Below are positions 61,639 through 64,000 of a DNA stretch of 64,000 bases, in pieces. Location of the stretch: contig JAWKLF010000004.1 of the NCBI GenBank assembly GCA_041392835.1, forward strand, positions 62,001 to 126,000. The letters are read 5' to 3'. This stretch comes from OLB11 sp041392835 (GTDB taxonomy: Bacteria; Bacteroidota; Bacteroidia; Chitinophagales; Chitinophagaceae). A program made the translations under genes and the position numbers. How positions within the stretch are numbered: the first letter of the stretch is position 1; every line of letters starts with the position of its first letter. A model generated the notes under the pieces. It was not told the DNA's origin. It did not search any database and saw only the letters and a program-made list of their open reading frames with translations.

Positions 61639-63189
61639 ATGAAACTTAAGCTAAACAATACCTTTACTAAAAACTTACCTGCAGACCCTATAAAAGAAAA
61701 TATAGTACGTCAGGTAAATAATGCTTGCTTTTCATATACAAATCCTACACCATGTTCTAGCCCAAGTATCATACATTTTTCAAAAGAGATGTTACTAAAC
61801 TTAGGTCTTGAGTTACAAGACGTACAAACTAAAGAGTATGTAAACATATTTTCTGGCAACTCAATAGCACCTAATACTACACCTTTTGCTATGTGCTATG
61901 GTGGTCATCAATTTGGTCATTGGGCTGGGCAGCTTGGCGATGGTAGAGCTATCAATTTATTTGAAATAAATCATAATAATCAACAATGGGCTATACAACT
62001 TAAAGGAGCTGGCAAAACGCCCTACTCACGAAGTGCAGATGGCTTGGCCGTATTACGCTCATCTATAAGAGAGTACCTTTGTAGCGAAGCAATGCACCAT
62101 CTTGGAGTGCCTACTACAAGAGCTCTCAATTTAGTATTAAGTGGCGATCAAGTATTACGAGATATTTTGTACAATGGTCATGCTGCATACGAAAAAGGCG
62201 CCATAGTAACGCGTGTAGCACCAAGTTTTATTCGATTTGGAAATTTTCAAATAGTAAGTGTACGAAAAGAGTATGAAAATTTAAAAAAGTTAGCAGATTA
62301 TACAATTACGCATTTTTTCTCTCACTTAGGTACACCAAATAAAGAAGCATATATTGCTTTCTTTCAAGAAGTAGCAGAAAAGACTATGGACATGATAGTG
62401 CATTGGGAAAGAGTGGGTTTTGTACATGGTGTGATGAATACAGACAATATGTCTATTTTGGGTTTGACTATTGATTATGGCCCGTATGGGTGGCTAGAAA
62501 ACTATGACTCCAATTGGACTCCAAATACCACAGATAAGGAACATAGACGATATCGTTTTGGTAATCAAGCGCCTATTGCATTTTGGAATTTGTATCAATT
62601 GGCCAATGCATTGTATCCGCTTATAGAAGATGCCAAAGCACTAGAAGATATTTTGAACAAATGGGAAAAGACATATTACATAAAACACCACAAAATGATG
62701 CTGGAAAAATTAGGATTGTCAAACAGCAAGGAAAATAACTCCTCACTGATAGCAGATTTGAAAAAATTACTTGAAGAAAGTGAAATAGATATGACATTAT
62801 TTTTCAGACAACTCTCACTCTTTGATGGTAAACATGAACAAGAATTTATAAAAATTATTTTGGCATGTTCTTATAGCGAAAATTTTGCTCAATATGAAAC
62901 AGCTTGGCTTGATTGGCTTAGTATATATGCAAATGAAATTTTGAATACAAACAATCCAAATAGAAAAGCTGAAATGGATGCAACAAATCCAAAATATGTA
63001 TTGCGAAACTACATGGCACAACTTGCAATAGACGAAGCAGACAAAGGAAATTATGAAGTAATTGAATCTCTTTTTGAATTGCTAAAACATCCCTATGATG
63101 AACAAACCGAACATGAAAAATGGTTTGCAAAAAGACCCGATTGGGCAAAACATAAAGTAGGGTGCTCTATGTTATCATGTAGCTCATAA
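61639..63189 (+). CDS. selO: protein adenylyltransferase SelO (YdiU)
   Basis: A 516-residue pseudokinase that transfers AMP from ATP to protein Ser/Thr/Tyr; in E. coli it modifies glutaredoxin and others under oxidative stress. Conserved parts include 'CYGGHQFGHWAGQLGDGRAINLFEI', 'QLKGAGKTPYSRSADGLAVLRSSIREYL' (in pieces, ~85-150), 'HGVMNTDNMSILGLTIDYGPYGWL' with the catalytic Asn/Asp, and the C-terminal 'CSMLSCSS', where the Cys near the end replaces the selenocysteine of animal SelO. Complete. The tail Cys pair can form a regulatory disulfide in relatives. It lies between msr genes, which strengthens a redox role. Confidence 0.95.
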   Translation: MKLKLNNTFTKNLPADPIKENIVRQVNNACFSYTNPTPCSSPSIIHFSKEMLLNLGLELQDVQTKEYVNIFSGNSIAPNTTPFAMCYGGHQFGHWAGQLGDGRAINLFEINHNNQQWAIQLKGAGKTPYSRSADGLAVLRSSIREYLCSEAMHHLGVPTTRALNLVLSGDQVLRDILYNGHAAYEKGAIVTRVAPSFIRFGNFQIVSVRKEYENLKKLADYTITHFFSHLGTPNKEAYIAFFQEVAEKTMDMIVHWERVGFVHGVMNTDNMSILGLTIDYGPYGWLENYDSNWTPNTTDKEHRRYRFGNQAPIAFWNLYQLANALYPLIEDAKALEDILNKWEKTYYIKHHKMMLEKLGLSNSKENNSSLIADLKKLLEESEIDMTLFFRQLSLFDGKHEQEFIKIILACSYSENFAQYETAWLDWLSIYANEILNTNNPNRKAEMDATNPKYVLRNYMAQLAIDEADKGNYEVIESLFELLKHPYDEQTEHEKWFAKRPDWAKHKVGCSMLSCSS

Positions 63190-63222
63190 AAAAAAAATTA
63201 AACTACTAAAATAAAAATTAAT

Positions 63223-63714
63223 ATGGAAAATTTAAAAAAAGCGTATATCGCAGGAGGCTGTTTTTGGGGAATGGAAGATTTATTTCGAAAAAGAAAAGGT
63301 ATAGTTGACACAGAAGTTGGCTATCAAGGCGGACAAAATGAAAATCCAACCTATAGCAATCATCCAGGACATGCAGAAAGTGTAGAACTAACTTACAACC
63401 CTAATGAAACAAATTTTAAAGAAATTTTGGATTACTTTTTTCGAATCCACAATCCAACAACTTTAGATAGACAAGGAAATGACAGAGGATCCAGCTATCG
63501 CTCAGCTATTTTTATTCAAAATGATGAAGAAAAAAAAATAGCAGAAGAAGTTATACAATTAGTAAATGACTCTAAAAAATGGGAAGGAAAGGTAGTTACA
63601 ACTTTGGAACCATTTGCAACATTTTGGCCTGCAGAGCCGGAACATCAAGATTATTTAGTAAGACGTCCAAATGGTTACACTTGTCATTTTGAACGATTCG
63701 GGAGTTTTATATAG
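63223..63714 (+). CDS. msrA: peptide-methionine (S)-S-oxide reductase MsrA (second form)
   Basis: A 163-residue MsrA of a different subgroup from 58494: 'AYIAGGCFWGMEDLFRKRKGIVDTEVGYQGG', 'YSNHPGHAESVELTYN', 'DRGSSYRSAIFI' and 'ATFWPAEPEHQDYLVRRP'. The catalytic Cys is in GCFWG; a second Cys is in the C-terminal 'YTCHFERFG', suitable for recycling by thioredoxin. No signal peptide, so cytoplasmic. 33 nt after selO. Confidence 0.95.
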   Translation: MENLKKAYIAGGCFWGMEDLFRKRKGIVDTEVGYQGGQNENPTYSNHPGHAESVELTYNPNETNFKEILDYFFRIHNPTTLDRQGNDRGSSYRSAIFIQNDEEKKIAEEVIQLVNDSKKWEGKVVTTLEPFATFWPAEPEHQDYLVRRPNGYTCHFERFGSFI

Positions 63715-63839
63715 CACAACATAAAATTCGATTAAAGTACTAATTTTTTAAAAAATACCTAAGAGAAACATACTAAGGACGCTACAAGAATTGATAAAAA
63801 ATATACTTTGATAAACTAAGAAAATTTCCATCATTGAAA

Positions 63840-64000
63840 ATGAATACAAAATATGGTTTAAAAAAAATATACAAAGTTGACTACAACTTAAATCCCGAAC
63901 GATATGAATTGAGAATAGACTTTTCTGATGCCCCATTGTGCCCATACGGCAATTCATTTAGAGCCATAGGCTATGATAAAATAGAAAATGAATATATTTG
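63840..64000 (+). CDS. partial paralogue of the 48399 hypothetical protein (runs off the window)
   Basis: From ATG 63840 the frame 'TKYGLKKIYKVDYNLNPERYELRIDFSDAPLCPYGNSFRAIGYDKIENEYI' is open to the edge and matches residues ~110-165 of the 48399 protein. The N-terminal half of the paralogue is not present in frame: upstream, 'YFDKLRKFPSLK' faintly continues it and stops lie at 63792 and 63795. So it is either a short protein or a 5'-truncated copy. Function unknown. Confidence 0.6.
   Translation, partial: MNTKYGLKKIYKVDYNLNPERYELRIDFSDAPLCPYGNSFRAIGYDKIENEYI

Noticed and set aside
61639..63189. Selenocysteine at the SelO C-terminus
   Set aside because: The C-terminal motif is encoded with TGT codons (CSMLSCSS) and ends in a normal TAA stop.

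Overview
The window looks like a chromosomal segment of a low-GC member of the Bacteroidota. Supporting signs are two T9SS type A C-terminal sorting domains (positions 2-343 and 50708-52366), a CarboxypepD_reg-like/TonB-dependent receptor, many lipoprotein signal peptides, an OmpA-fused membrane pyrophosphatase, almost no Shine-Dalgarno sequences, and promoters of the Bacteroidota type (TTTG, about 19-22 nt, then TAnnTTTG). I cannot name the genus from the sequence.

Layout. 1-16 kb: end of a secreted T9SS protein, urocanate hydratase, ribD, a DMT transporter, a YigZ protein, a radical SAM protein, a class V PLP enzyme, an ABC-F ATPase, a CPA1 antiporter with a DUF389 protein, and a broken TonB-dependent receptor. 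16.7-19.4 kb: a PerR-katG unit with a near-perfect Fur/PerR box lying on its own -7 element. 19.4-21.1 kb: a repeat-rich stretch with three copies of a hairpin repeat and an orphan RHS core fragment. 21-43.5 kb: mostly housekeeping and envelope genes, including the pyrophosphatase-OmpA fusion, a FadL-type porin with an SGNH esterase, tRNA-Ala, frr, a dicarboxylate symporter, a glycosyltransferase, RNA methyltransferase, aroK, Hsp20, 3-hydroxyacyl-CoA dehydrogenase, folA and an M16 peptidase.

43.6-64 kb: an accessory block, almost entirely on the + strand. Its first half holds small genes (SRPBCC, VOC, SnoaL/NTF2-like, DUF1348, DUF2200, DUF302), an MGMT-fold protein with Phe in place of the acceptor Cys, an AlkA-like glycosylase and an RclC-like membrane protein. 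Its second half is a thiol and methionine redox-repair island: EgtB (frameshifted), a fusion of an FAD disulfide reductase to the ergothioneine methyltransferase EgtD, two redoxins, an AraC regulator, MsrB, MsrA, a lipidated MsrB-MsrA fusion, a SirB1-like protein, SelO and another MsrA. I infer that these genes work together against oxidative or hypochlorous stress: low-molecular-weight thiol synthesis and reduction, repair of oxidised methionine on both sides of the inner membrane, and redox-linked AMPylation.

Five genes are interrupted: the TonB-dependent receptor, a small lipoprotein, a SAM methyltransferase, a PNPOx-like protein and egtB. Two of these lesions are in homopolymers, so sequencing or assembly error competes with real gene decay; raw reads would decide.
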